Below are positions 43,001 through 59,340 of a DNA stretch of 64,000 bases, piece by piece; the first letter of the stretch is position 1, and each line of letters begins with the position of its first letter. This stretch comes from Himantopus leucocephalus (lineage: Eukaryota; Chordata; Aves; Charadriiformes; Recurvirostridae). The position numbers and the translations under genes are program-made. The notes beneath the pieces were generated by a model. It was not told the origin of the DNA. It made no database searches and saw only the letters and a list, made by a program, of their open reading frames with translations. The stretch spans positions 203,221,328-203,285,327 of the forward strand of contig RSEF01000001.1 of NCBI GenBank assembly GCA_003993805.1. Reading direction: 5' to 3'.

Positions 43001-46000
43001 CAGACTAGCTGTGGGCCATATGCGGTGATAGGTATTTTGTAGCTTATATGCTTTTGCCACTGAAGAAATCTTTCTGATGCCTAAATTAAAAGGCTGCCTC
43101 TCTTACCTCTTAGCAGTATTGTTTAGAACAAATGTGTTTTCCCCATCCTAGCCTGAAAACATCTGTAGGTGATCTGAGGTACCACTTTGTTTCACACATA
43201 TTGCTCACCAACCCTATTCTCTAGGTAGAGTTGGTAAAAATCTGTTGTTACCAAAGTGTGTTCAATACTGCCTATTAACCAGCTAGTTGACATGTTGAAA
43301 TTGGAGGAGAGGCATTCCCTCAACCTTGATTCACTGCTGTCCTGTTCATAATGTTCCTTCCTGTTGCTAGTCAGGTGCTAAAAAATAAACCTGTCAACTG
43401 CTGCACTAGCTTTCTGCCTCAGGTAAAGGCTTATGCTTGAGCTCAGTGTTTTGGACCCTACCTAAAACTCCTTGTCAAAGGGTGTTGTGTTGCAGGATGT
43501 TTACAGGGGCTTGTGAGGAAAAGGGAAAAGCACCAAGAAATAGAGCTCTTGCAGGTTACTACATAGGCAAGACACAGGAGACTCGGAAAAAATCCACAAA
43601 GCTGGATATTTGCAGGTACTGGGTGAGTACCTGGAAACTGCGTGATTCATACTCTTCCCTAGGGCTTGGCATGCATGCACTGTTAAAGATGGGCAACTAG
43701 GTGGGATGAGCCATTGCCCTGAATGGGTACCACTGTCCTGATACTCTTACGCAAAGTTAGCATCTGCAGTTCTTTCTGGAATTGAGATGCTCCTTCAGAG
43801 AGCTGAGTGCTTCCTCGAGTAACCAAGATCTTACGAGGGCTGCTACATGCTTCCAAGGAGAAAAGAAAGGTTAATGCATATGACTTGAACAGAATTCTCC
43901 CCATAGAGCTGATTATTCTTCTTATCTCCTGGTTACCTTCCATTTACACAATGTGCTGTGCTGGTTCTTTTTTTCTTTTCTTTTTTTTTTTCCCCAAAGG
44001 TCTTAGTGTGTCTCAACTCAGGTGTTAAACTGCTACATTCTGCACCAAGAACAACTACTTTTCTAAAGATGTATAATGTTCTATCTAGAATGAGGGGAGA
44101 ATACAATAGGGGGAAAAAACCATAACTGTGACTTAGGTGGACGAATTTTCATACAATACATGGTTTCTGTAGAGAAGAACATCTTTTGGAGCCTCTGCTG
44201 TGTTCTGAAGAGCTCATTGTCCCAAGAATTTGTTAAGAGGGAGTAAATTTGCAGCTCTTCTGCATTTAATTCTTTTGGCTTGCAAACAGAAAACATCTGT
44301 TTATCCCCTCTTGCACTCTTTAGGTGCTCTTCCGCACCTGAGTCTAGTTCTGAAGTACAGCTACTGTTGGAGGACTAGAAGGGACTTGTACAGCAGCTAG
44401 AGTTGCGCTGTTTTGTGTACATCAGGTGAATCATGGTATGGATGCTTTCTGTGCATATTTCCCTGCCTCCCGCTGTCTGCTGTATTAAAAGCTAGCAATA
44501 CTTGTGCCCTTTTACTGTAGTTTGTGGAAATGCTACTCGGGGTATAAATCCACTTTGTTTCTGAAATAGCTTTGGAGTCTTGTACGAACAGTGCTTTCAC
44601 AGTTTATAGGTATTTTCCAAACTTTCAAGTAAGCTCGTGGTTAGTTTTTCTTCATAACTTTTTTCTATGTTGCATAAAAAAATGACAAATGCATCTTCAT
44701 TCGCAGAATTGCTACTTGCAGCATTGCCTAAACTCAAACCTCATTTGTAGACCTTATTCCGATGAGCATTGCCTCAAGTGCCATCTCAGATTTTCATTGT
44801 GTGTAACCAGTCTTGCTGTGTATTTGTGGAACTTGGTAGAAACTACAGAAACCAGAGGTGTATCCCTAGCTCCTATTCAGAGGCCATTTGCTGGTCGTTT
44901 GTCATGAAGGGTTTTCCCAGCAGGCAGGTGAATGGTGCGAGTTAGCTTCCTCTGGTTAAAAACTCATTTGCAAAGTGCTGTGAAACTAAAACTGGTTTGT
45001 AGAAAACATCGTCACACTGCCTAGTCTCTCCTTTACTACCCAGCCTTTTGAGGAGAGTCATTCATAAAAAGCAGCAGTCTCTGCTGCTTGCTTGGTGTAG
45101 TGAGGGAGTGTACAATGCCCTCCCAAAGCCACGTATAATGAAATCTTGGAATGAATTTAGGAGTTATGTGAATATATTGTTCCTGTGTATGAACTTCCAG
45201 GTTTTTCTTGTCTAAGGTATTTTTCCTAGCTAGTTTGATTTTTCTTTATACACAGCTCTATCAGAAGATACAGCAAATGCTTTAAAGGCACACCAAGAAT
45301 TTCTTTGTATGTATTGCAGTGATAGAAATCACTTTTCGAAAGAAGTTCAAACATTATTTCTTTAGTGAGAAGTACATTAATAAATAATTTACCAGTGAAA
45401 TGGTTGCATGTGCTTACAATGTGCTGCATATTTTGGCAGAAGATGTTTAGGATCCAAGTCTTTTAGCTTTTGCCAGCACGTGAAGAAATAAATTTAGACT
45501 TAAAGTACCAATATTGCATGTATTTTCCCCATGAGAGGAGTGGCAAGGAGAGCAGGGGAGAGACCTTTTGTGAACAACCTTTGAAGCCTTTAGGGATGGT
45601 GTAGCACGTTTAAAAGCAGCTGTGTAAAAAGAAAATGGTAAGTCCTGTCTGGTTTTAGATTGTTCCACTGACCAAGAAAATGGTTGTATTGATAAAAATG
45701 GACAAATGTCAGATAAGTACTAGGGAGCTTTTTAGATTGTATCGTTTGTCCTGGTAGTTTTGGGCTAGAATATTGTCTCTGTGCTGCAATGCTAATAGAG
45801 CTGTGGGTAATGAGAAACCCAGGCTGCTCCTGGGATTACTGCTGTAAAGGTTTACTCTTGTCAGTATGACAAAAGGTGAGCTGCAGTTTCTGTAGTGGTT
45901 TGACTTTTCTGTTGCTAATTTTGCTATTTTCCTTGGGTTCCAAGCTGTCAGGAAACTTTATATAAACTTTCTGGATAAAAGTAGGTTAATGCAAGGGCTT

Positions 46001-47993
46001 ACAGAGACTAAATTTTACTTCATAGGGAGGAAAGGGGGGAAAACAGACTTGCAAGGAGAACCTGGCAGTTCATGTAGCCGTAATAGGGAATCCTGAGGGG
46101 ACTGTGGTTCCAAACCTAAAATGACCCTTGGTACAGAACTGCTCCTATTACACTTAACTCAGCAGCTCTGCAGAAGGATTCCTTTATGTGGTGACAAGAA
46201 GGGCAAAATCTGTGAATCTGTGTTTATAAGTGTAACATAAGAGACTCCTGCAAATAAAAGTAAGAAGGGAAAGGATTGAAGTGAAATGTCCTGTAAAACA
46301 GGAGCTGAATGGTGGCAATCAGGGTCTGGATCACCATCAACTTCATTTAGTCAGTACTGAGAAATGCATTTGGTCCTTGGAAATCTTAAAATAGTTTTGA
46401 TTACTGTAAGACATTGTCTAGATTTGTATCGAAGAAATAGGAATGCGCAACTGTATTTTAGCTAGATTAAATGAATATTGATATCCTCATCACTTCTTAT
46501 CCTAGTGCCCTTTGTACCATATGCAGGTATAAGTGAATGCATTTGTATGTGGATTGGGAACTCTCTGCTTCGTTAAACTACATACAAGCTACATGGAAAC
46601 CACCAAGTTCACAATGCAATGGGAAGAAGCAAACGAAGAGCAAAAGTAGTACTGTTTTCTTGATGAACTACAGCATTCTGGACAGTCCCTTTTTTAAATT
46701 CAATTCTATCTTCCTCCATCTTGATAACCTCTATCCCTAAAGGGTTCGTGCTTCCAGATTCAAAGAAATCTTTACTACGAGTTCCTGTGTTCTTGTGATA
46801 CCATCCTGGGGTACTGCATGAATGAAGGATTTGGGTTTCTGTTTGCTTTCAATTAACTAGATATGAAACCAGGATACTATGACTTTAGAGAAACAGACTG
46901 CTTGTTAGTCACTTCAGGGCATGTACATACATTTTCTATCACATACGTGGTGTGTTACAGTAAGGCCAGCTCCAGTTTGAGTGGGACCAGGTGTATTCCA
47001 CCAGTGTCCCACAGAGATACAGCTCCACAAGGATACAGGGTCGCAATGTGGGTATTTAGGTACTGTTTTTGATATTTCCACTCTACCCTTTCCAAAGGGA
47101 ACTACGTTGGAGCTTTTTTTGCATTTTGTGTGCTAATTTCTGGGGCCAGATTTGTGTTAAAGCTTCTGGTCTCTGTATGTTCTTATTTCGGTGTGAGAGG
47201 CGTTGAAATATTATTTTTTTTACAGGTCTGTGGCGATGTGCTTTATTCAGGCTGCAGTGAGCCCCAGTGCACATCCCAGCTGTGAAGAGCCTTGGTGGGT
47301 TTAGCCTCACTTTTGACTTTGCATTATCAGGCTTCACTCATGGAACGCTGTGTTTTGTTGGTGTTCCTTCTGCTTGTACATTCGATACCAGTCTTGCTGG
47401 GCTGTTGATCTTCTGTGTAGCTGTTTCTGCGCTTTCCTTCTCTTTCATTGTCCTTACTTGGGTAGTAGTAGCAGCATTTTTTTTTACCACCCTTCCTTGA
47501 TCTTCTATTTAAAGTACTGCTTTTCTTGCTTTCTGATACAATTTTTGTTACTGGATTCTAAGTGCTTAGCAAAATTTCAGGTGGATAAGTTACCTGAAGC
47601 TGTTGATGCTTCCAAACCTGTTAATATAAAAAAAACTTGTCTTTTTTTATCTGTTTATTTCGGCACTAGAGAACAAATTAAGAATAACAAACCTAAAGCA
47701 TTTCTAGTACTTTATCATTGGTTAAAGATACCACTTAGCTTCAGAAAAGCCAGCAGGACATTTAAAACCATGTAATAGCATGTCCTTATCTTTTTATCCG
47801 AGATGTGGGTCAATTACACAGTTGTGAAAGTTGTATCAAGACTAGTCTGGAGTGATTACATGCTGAGGAGATACCATAAATTCTCATTAATACATGCCAA
47901 GCTGTTAATAGTTGTATTGTAATTCTCAGTTCCACAGTGGTGTGCTAGTACTCAACGGCAGTTAAAGAAAATTAGGCAAATCTGGGAGGCAAG

Positions 47994-48008
47994 AAAAAAA
48001 AAAAAAAA
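47994..48008. repeat. A15 homopolymer
   Basis: Fifteen A in a row followed by CCC and more A. No target duplication or element body was recognised next to it. Confidence 0.85.
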
Positions 48009-51000
48009 CCCAAAAAATATTTAATGTTAGTGAATTGGTTCCAGCACTCTAGTCACTGCTGTGTGTGGATAAGCATTCCATAACATCTTCTACATTAATG
48101 GAAACCTTGCTTTATTTTCTTTTTGCTAAAGAAAGGAGTGTCAAGAGTAGTGTTTATTTTGTAAAAGAAGGCTGATGGTACTGGGAGTTGATGGCGTGAG
48201 TTGCCATTGCTTGGCAGCAGACAGTGGCCTGGTGTGATGTTTCCAGCTTGCCAACCAAGCAGCTGAGCCCACCTTGCTCCCCAAGCAGGGATGGGAGGAG
48301 GATGGTAGCCAGCAAGCTCATGCCTTATTTCCTCTCAGCTGGCATCTTCCAGCCAGAGCAGACCCTCTGCTGGCTTTGTAGGATAATGATGGGCCACTTC
48401 CCAGCATCATCAGTCTTGATAGTCTTGCTTTGGCTGTGGTTTGGACTCCCTTGACCATGCAGGTGTGCTGAAACTCTACATCCTGATGGGGCTTGACCAT
48501 ACTGTCCTGAGCCATGTTGTTTTTTCATGTGATTTTTAAAAAGTCTGTATGAAAGTCCTGTCACCTCTAGGGTGTTGTGTGTATACATGATGAGACAATC
48601 GTAGTGTAGCAGTGTCAGCTTTCTTGATATTCCAGAAAACTTAAGGAAGGATAAAAAATAAATTCCAAATAGAGCTGGCTCTAATTTTAAAAGGGAAACA
48701 TTCTGAGGAACTGCTAAGTTTAACCACATCTTTTGGCAAGTACCCCTGCCTTTTGGCATCACAGGCCATTTCTAATCACGTTATCATAGGCTTGCTTCTG
48801 CTACAATTAGTGTGCTGGAAAAATATTAAGTCCCTGGAACACTTCACACCGTAAGAGCTGGAGAAGTATCTTGCCCTTTCTCTACTTGGTTTCGTAAGAC
48901 TTAAAAATGCTGATTACAGCTGTCTTAAATTTGTTCTAATGGGCTGCATGTTCATTTTGCCAGTGACGTAAATATAAAATGCATAATTTGGCATACTGAT
49001 TAGATGCTCATGTAACTCAACACAAAAAAAGAGAAAAACACCACCCCACTGTGAAGAAAAGGAGTTTGCATGGCCTGCTAAGTTTTTGGATTATTTTTTT
49101 TAAACACATTAATCAGTATATCATGGCCAAATGTTGCTGGAAGAGGCAATCTTCTTGTGTCTTAATGGCTAGGTCCTTTGATGTACACCGCGTAGTCATC
49201 TGCAGATGTTGTATCTTTCCACAATGCTCAAAACTCCTGGGGCAAGAAACGTGATTGTTATCTAATGGTAACCACTGAGAAAAAAGCCAGAGGTTTGCTA
49301 ATTCTTATTTAATTTTAAAGTCTTTGGAATTACTGTGAGGATTTAAACTCATTTGCTAGCCTGTGTAGCTGTGGGACGATGCTCCTCTTGCCCCTCATGC
49401 CCCTCTCCCTTCTGTCCTGCTCTGTGCTTGCCTCTCCTCTTGGATGTATCCTGTGCTTTGGAGGACGGATGTTGGCTGTTGATCGGTTAGAGAAGAGGAG
49501 TACGGAAACAACATGCATAAGGAAGAAATCAAATTTTCTGCATATGCCTCTTCTATAAGCAGAGGAAGGTGAAGCTGATAAAACTGTGCTCTTTAGTGTG
49601 CTGAAATATAAACTGTGTGTTGGTAGCCAGCAATAGAAGAAATAACAGCTGTTCAGGTTTATCTGATAAATTAGTGTTTAAAGCCACGAAGTCTCTATTG
49701 TATTGGTTGATTTGGTATCCATATATCTGACCAAGCTTTGCAGTAAATGCATCGGGGGTTTTTTAACGATACAAAAGCAGCACAAAACTTTAAAAATAAT
49801 TAACGCTGGCAGAGAAGATTTGAGATTATTTTTAAGCTCAAATGGGCACTTGTTTGGGGTGCACAGGCCTAGAGCCAAATGCTTTTCAATTGGAAAATAT
49901 TGATCTGTTTTCAGCAAACAGTTAATAAACAGTGGGGGTATAAAAGGAGCAAGGGAAATATTCCTTGGCAAATCAAGTGAGTCTCAGGCAGCCATGCCTA
50001 CCCTGTCAAATCTTATTAATAAGGCTCTTTACCTATATTATAAAATTGGTGCTGTACATTCTCTAATGAAGGGATTATTTTAGGCTGTGTGCATTTGGGC
50101 AGACATCTGTAACGAGAGGTTTTTAATCAGGATACATTATTAATGAACTGCAGAGGAGACACACAAACCTGCTTTATTAGGCAAACTGTAAATGAGCCTA
50201 TTTGGTAAGAACATGCAAAATATGTGTGTGCTGAGAGAGGATATTTTGAGAATTTAACTCATTTCTGAATAGTAAAGGCATCCAGTCTGGCTATAATTGG
50301 TGCCTGTGGCAATTGTTGATACCCTGACTACATTAGCTTTCTGTGCCCTTTAGCAGAATTGGGAAAACATTTCTAGTACTCGTTAAGCTGTCTATTATCA
50401 AGACATCATAAATATACACGTTTAGAATAGATGATTTGCTATCCCAGTGCCTTAGAGCACTTAAATAAATTAGTTCCTACTATTTCAGGCATTACTGTTG
50501 CTGTAATTATGCATGAAGCAGTAATGCAATTAAAATTGCCTTCCAACTTGCTCAAGTGGGAATATTTTTTGAAAAAAATACTTGATCTTTTTCTCAAAAT
50601 ATACTCTAGAGCAGGTGGATGGGCTGTGTGGCTCAAAACAGCAGTGCAGGACTGTTTTACCTCGAGATCCTCAGTTTGCCTGCAGCTCAAGTCAATATTA
50701 ACCGAGTATTACCATCTGTTGGCTTTTGTTGACCTCTGGAAGGAGGCAGCAGTCTGATTTTATTTTATTTTTTTTTCTCTCCCCCCCCCTTCTCTGGTGG
50801 CGAAGTGCCCACATCACAGCTGGCATCGAGTGCTTCAGCAGTGGGGTTTCTTATTTAAAGAATGCAGCCACACTTCAAGGCAGGAAATGGGCTGGGTTTC
50901 AGTTTGCAATATGTTCCACTATCATTGTGCACAGTATCTACTGGTTTCAGATCTTTGCAATATCTGCTATAATAAAGTGCAGCAATATATCAACCCAGAT

Positions 51001-53489
51001 TTCAGCCTTAGGTCTGAATTTCTTTACATTTAAATTGGACCTCTTGTTCCTTGGGAGAAAAAAAATATATTTTGTAGCTGAGTTACAAATAAGCTTTTCC
51101 AGCTTTTTGGCAGCCAGGTAATAGTTAAAGTGAAAAGGTTTCTTTTTTCCAGTCAGAAAAGTGGTTTAATAACTTCGGGTCCATTTGTTCATAGCAGTAC
51201 TGGAGTTGAGCCCTGCAAACCCCTGGAGCTTGGCAAGCCAGGCAGACTTGGCAAGTTTTCCTACCAGCTTCCCAAGTCTGAGTCAAGCATGGGTTGTTGC
51301 AACTTCAAATATGTTTAGTACATTTTGTTAACAGGAATGTTGAGGTGGAGGGTTGGGGTTTTTTTTTCTTTGACCTTAAAGAATACCATACTCTCTCTAC
51401 AAACAGCTGGTCCTTAAACCATGCATGACAATTTATGGCTTGTGTTAAATTTGAAAGAAATGTAGATTTTACACAGAGTATCTTGATTTACTCTTGACAT
51501 TAAGATATTGAGGAAGTATATGACACTCTTTCTGTCCATTGGCATTTGATAATGTGACTCTGGAAAAGACAAGCATAGCCATTGTTCTTCAGTGCATTGT
51601 AACTGTAACAGCTTTTGCCCTCTGTTTGGAGCGTGTGGTGCACACAGGCTTGTGTAAGAGTTGGGAATGTGCTCACTTCTAATTTTCACCTGTATGGATC
51701 CTGCCAAAAGAAAAATAGTTCAAATTTGGCTTTTGAAATAGCAGAACATTGAATGTTCTGAGTGTTAGTTCTTGCCCACCTAAATAAATCACAGCAGCCT
51801 TGAAGTAAGGAGAAAACTTTTCTGTAGAAAATTCTTTCAGTGCTGAAAGACACTTGCAGAAGGCTAAAGATGGTGATGGCTAGATATCTATTTACTACAG
51901 TCAGGGACATCCATCTCAATATTCTCTTATAGTGATGGACTAATCTTAAGGTGGTTTTAGTAGGGTCTTTGAATTCTGCATCACTTAATTTTTGGTAGGG
52001 TAGGAACTTCGAGTAGAAAGAATTGGGTTGTTGAGAGGGTATTTTTTGCTTGTACTTTGACTGTCTGCTGCTTTGTAGTGCATCTTAACAGCTTCACTTT
52101 TTCCAAGTTTTACATGATTGTATCTTCATTTCATTACTGCTAATATTTTTGTTGGGAAATCTGAATCTAAGATGTTAGCTTTGCCTGGTTTGGGGCTTTT
52201 CTTCTAGCCGTGGGCCAGCTGCTTCGTTTTACCCTCTTGGTGGAAAATCAGAAATGCCTGTTGCTGGAGGACTAGTTGTGGGAGACTATGGTTTCAGAAA
52301 GCAATGGTTTCTTAAATAGCATGAGCCTCAACATTTGCTACCAAACCTTTGAAGTTTCCTTTGCCCAGTGGAATCTAGAAAACTGAGCAGAGCACAGGCT
52401 GAGGTTGCCAGCTAGGCAGACAGGCTTCTGATTTGTGAGCTATTTATGTTTTCTAGGATTGCTGCCCTTGTTCATGGCTGCAATTAATTGCAAGAAGCCT
52501 GGAGGTGATAAATGCCTAGATTATCATTCCTAAATATCTGGGAGTATGCTTCTTTAAAGCTCTGTTGCTTCCAAGGAGAAGAAACCCTCAAGTTCCTTAC
52601 CTGACAGCCCAAAATTAATTGTGGTTTCTCTTTGGGACCTCAGACTTTGTACTGAAGATCTTCAGTGTCTTTCATTTGAAGAGCTGAGGTACACACCTGG
52701 TTGAAACACTCCAAGTGTGAGAGTAATACTATTCGGTATGCTACTTTGAGCCATTAATTGAGTCCTTAGAGCAAGATTTAGCAGTGGTCATTCAAGGTAT
52801 TAATACAATAGAAGTGATGGAAAAAAGTTGGGATGTAGAACGTGTCTTCCTTCTGTCCTTTTTCTGGACAGAGCTGGAGAGATGAACACTTAAATGCTTA
52901 TTTAATTTAAATTAACGCATGATTGCCAATGTGAAAGGAAGAGGAATTATTTTTTTTGGAAACTGGAGAAATATTTTGCAGTTTATACTAGGTTGATGCA
53001 TTTCAGCTAAATGGAGATGGAATGAAACTGCTGGCCCTGAAGAAAGCTTACAAGGACGCTTCTAAAGGACAGGCTGCAAAAAGGGCAGCAAGTATAGAAA
53101 AGCGCAAACTTTAGAATACTGTAGGGTGAAATCAATAGAGAGACCCTGCTAGAAGGAGCAGCCAAAGATTAAAAAAAAAAAAACTTTTTTAAAAGTAGGA
53201 AATAAATCTGAATAGCTGGCCTATTGTACAAGGCATGTCTATAAGCAAATGAGTTGAAATCAGCATCCTTGCTTCTCACTGAACAGTGAAAGTGCATTAG
53301 AATGATGATTAATTTTAAGCAAGAATGGTGGTAGAACAGACGTAAACAGCTGTAGAGGGTCAGAATAAAGGTTCAGCTAACCTTGGTTTCTGATCTTCTG
53401 TGGACAGTGGTTCTCTGGCAGACTCACCTGGTCTCCAGCTTTCCTTCCATGATTTTTTTTCGTGATTGCTTTTTGCATCCACAGCATCG

Positions 53490-53920
53490 TCTGGCAGGCA
53501 CTTCCATACATCAACCATGTGTTATGTCTGAAAACATTTCACTTTGTGTAGCCTGCTAATCTAATTTCTTGCCACAGGGCTGATTTGAACAGCTTTTCCT
53601 TATTCTTGTCAATCTTGTAAATATTTTAACCTTCCCTTAAACTATTTCTGTCCCAGGCTGAAGAGTCCTAGCCCATTTAGATATAGCGCCCATGAAGACA
53701 GTTGTTGGTCTTGATGCAGTCTTACTATCATCTCTTGTCCTCTTTCTTAGTTATTCTATATCCATTTTGGGTGGGAGCAGAGAAGAGGCCAGATGAGGCA
53801 CAGTTAGCTAATTGCTGAGGTATTTTGCTAGGACACTGATATTGCGCAGCAGTGAGCCAAAGAATAAATGATGCTGGTGGGAGAGTGCTGCTCTACATGA
53901 GTGACAGAATGGTGTCAGGA
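53490..53920 (-). mobile_element. ancient CR1-like LINE remnant
   Basis: Plus-strand blocks GGCAGGCACTTCCATACATC, CATGTGTTATGTCTGAAAAC, TTTGTGTAGCCTGCTAATCT, GTCCCAGGCTGAAGAGTCCT and GCAGAGAAGAGGCCAGATGA follow the order of a reversed ancient CR1 seen widely in turtles and crocodilians (recalled consensus). It has many substitutions and gaps and no open frame. End points are approximate. Confidence 0.6.
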
Positions 53921-54476
53921 AAGGTGCCTGGCAGCGAGTGCCGTGGGCTCTCAGGTAGTGCAGAGGGAATAGGCATGGGCATCACTTGACTGCTCTGCCA
54001 ATACCTAGTGCGTCCCGTGCAATGTGAACTTTAAAGTAAATGCAAGACAAAACATGTTGAAAAGGGGTGGGGAGGGGGAGTGTTCCCACACACAATATTG
54101 AATTAACTTTGAATGAAGTGCCGTGGTGCACTGTGGATTTTAAAAGGGACTGCAATCACAGATTCACAGAAATCCTTTGGTATCTATTAAGTGCAGTGAT
54201 TCACATGCAAACTGTTTCAGGGTGCCCTTAAACTGCTGATTATTATTCTTGTTTCGAATTTACATGGGAAAAGATAATTCTTTCCCTTCTTTCTTATATG
54301 CTTTCCTAAACTTCTTTCAATGCCTGCTGACTGAGAAACTTTGTTCCAACTCAGTAAAGCAGTTCTTGCTTCAAAAAGCTGCTTAAGCAAGATAAGAAGT
54401 AAGTTCAAGGAAGCTGGGTCCAAGGAAGTGCTGAAAAGAGTTTACCTACACACTGCTGCTTACAGCAGTCTTCTGG

Positions 54477-54790
54477 GATCACGGCATTACAGAGTCATTG
54501 TCAGTTGGAAGGCAACTTGGCTGCCGTCTAGTCCGACCTCTTGCTTAAAGCAGGGGGAGCACTAAATTTGAACCAGGTTGCTCAGGGCTTGCCCATTTGG
54601 GGGTTGTAAACTTGTTAACGGATGGAGGCTCCGCNGCAACTTGGCTGCCGTCTAGTCCGACCTCTTGCTTAAAGCAGGGGGAGCACTAAATTCGAACCAG
54701 GTTGCTCAGGGCTTGCCCATTTGGGGGGTTGTAAACTTGTAAAGGGATGGAGGCTCCGTGGCCTCTTTTGGCAGCTTCTTCCAATGTTTA
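54477..54790 (-). mobile_element. CR1-like LINE remnant, interrupted by an assembly joint
   Basis: Read on the minus strand this is a CR1 3' region. On the plus strand one sees AGTTGGAAGG, GTCTAGTCCGACCTC, AACCAGGTTGCTCAGGG, GGATGGAGGCTCCG and AGCTTCTTCCAATG in the order expected of a reversed CR1. It is more diverged than the copy at 31.3 kb. About 123 bp of it appear twice around the single N at 54635, which I take as an assembly artefact, so the true element is about 190 bp. Confidence 0.75.
54512..54758. repeat. 123-bp false duplication at a single-N joint inside a CR1
   Basis: 54512-54634 and 54636-54758 are near-identical copies flanking the N at 54635. The differences are a few substitutions and one G-run length change. 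The duplicated unit lies inside a reversed CR1 remnant. Confidence 0.85.
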
Positions 54791-54994
54791 ATTATTAAGT
54801 TGATAATTTATTAAATAGTAATCTTTACATGATGTGGACAAAATTTTACTATAATTATAATTACGTAAGTGATATGTTGGTATCACNTTCCAATGTTTAA
54901 TTATTAAGTTGATAATTTATTAAATAGTAATGTTTACATTATGTAGACAAAATTGTACTATAAGTATAATTATGTAAGTGATATGTTGGTATCA
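54779..54994. repeat. 107-bp false duplication at a single-N joint
   Basis: 54779-54886 and 54888-54994 repeat the same AT-rich sequence around the N at 54887. There are about six substitutions, clustered in the second half, as expected of a low-quality contig end or a second haplotype. Confidence 0.85.
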
Positions 54995-55423
54995 GTAATT
55001 CTGGGACTGTAAAAATAGGACACAGAAGACAAGCAGAGCATCCATCAAAACACACTTACCTTGAAAATTCTGGTCTTTGCTGACCAGGATGGAAATGAGG
55101 TTGGCTTCTGGCTTCAAGCGTGATAATTTGCCAGCAATAAGGATTTTGAAATAGTTTGAGGCCCATTTTTTTTTTTTAGAGTAATAATGGAAATACATCA
55201 AACTGCTCCATCACCGGAGTATTTTATTTTAAATAAGCAGTACTCAATGTAAGACTTTAGAAGACAGTAACTGCCTGGCACTGTTCATAATTATTTTTAG
55301 CATGACAAGCAGCTGTCTCCAGATGGTAGTCTGTGTTCCACATCCTTCTCCTCTACTGTAAACAGAAACATGTACTGCAGCAGTAATCTAAAGCTTCTTG
55401 TAACTTGTCTTTGTTTGTTTCAG

Positions 55424-55498
55424 CTCTGGTTTGCTTTCGTTAATGGATTTTCTGGGCAGATCCTATTTGAGCGGTGGTGTATTGGTCTGTATAATGTG
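55424..55498 (+). CDS. ATP8A2: ATP8A2 exon: M5-M6 loop and M6
   Basis: A short exon of 25 codons, phase 0 on both sides, with acceptor TTTGTTTGTTTCAG and donor GTG|GTAAGT. It encodes [12 protein letters not shown] followed by [13 protein letters not shown], which is the short lumenal loop after M5 and the beginning of M6 in P4-ATPases. This stretch is almost invariant between ATP8A1 and ATP8A2, so on its own it would not separate the paralogues. The assignment comes from the neighbouring exons. It lies 24.3 kb from the previous exon, much the largest complete intron in the window. Translation reads on past the donor for about 40 codons; I take this as intronic read-through, because the next exon continues the protein exactly. 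Confidence 0.98.

Positions 55499-59340
<3,842 letters not shown>

Larger units (their letters stand above)
42489..43080 (-). other. antisense open frame (184 codons after collapsing two false duplications)
   Basis: Read on the minus strand from 43080 to the TAA at 42489-42491, this frame is interrupted only by two single-N assembly joints (42982 and 42803), each flanked by a short duplicated tract. Removing the 19-bp and 18-bp extra copies leaves 555 nt, exactly 184 codons plus stop. The protein would be rich in Ser, Thr, Pro and Asn with no long simple repeats, membrane segment or motif I recognise. There is no Met in frame before the stop. A possible splice acceptor (TTTTAATTTAG) sits right at the 5' edge, so it could be a 3'-terminal exon of an antisense gene, a pseudogene or chance. 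My rough estimate for this base composition is that a stop-free run this long is expected well under once per window. Confidence 0.3.
31083..55423 (+). other. ATP8A2: ATP8A2 24.3-kb intron between M5 and M6 exons
   Basis: The donor is GTAAGA and the acceptor GTTTGTTTCAG. This is the largest complete intron in the window. Contents listed separately: CR1 3' end (31.3 kb), a GT repeat (36.0 kb), probable LINE debris (37.9-38.4 kb), a 100-N gap (40.8 kb), an antisense open frame with two single-N joints (42.5-43.1 kb), an A-run (48.0 kb), possible conserved non-coding DNA (49.9-50.4 kb), an old LINE (53.5-53.9 kb) and a joint-disrupted CR1 (54.5-54.8 kb). The rest looks like ordinary unique intron. 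Confidence 0.85.

Noticed and set aside
48325..48762. 145-codon minus-strand open frame in a GC-richer patch (48.2-48.5 kb)
   Set aside because: No recognisable domain or splice signal. Frames of about 150 codons are expected roughly once by chance in a window of this size and composition.
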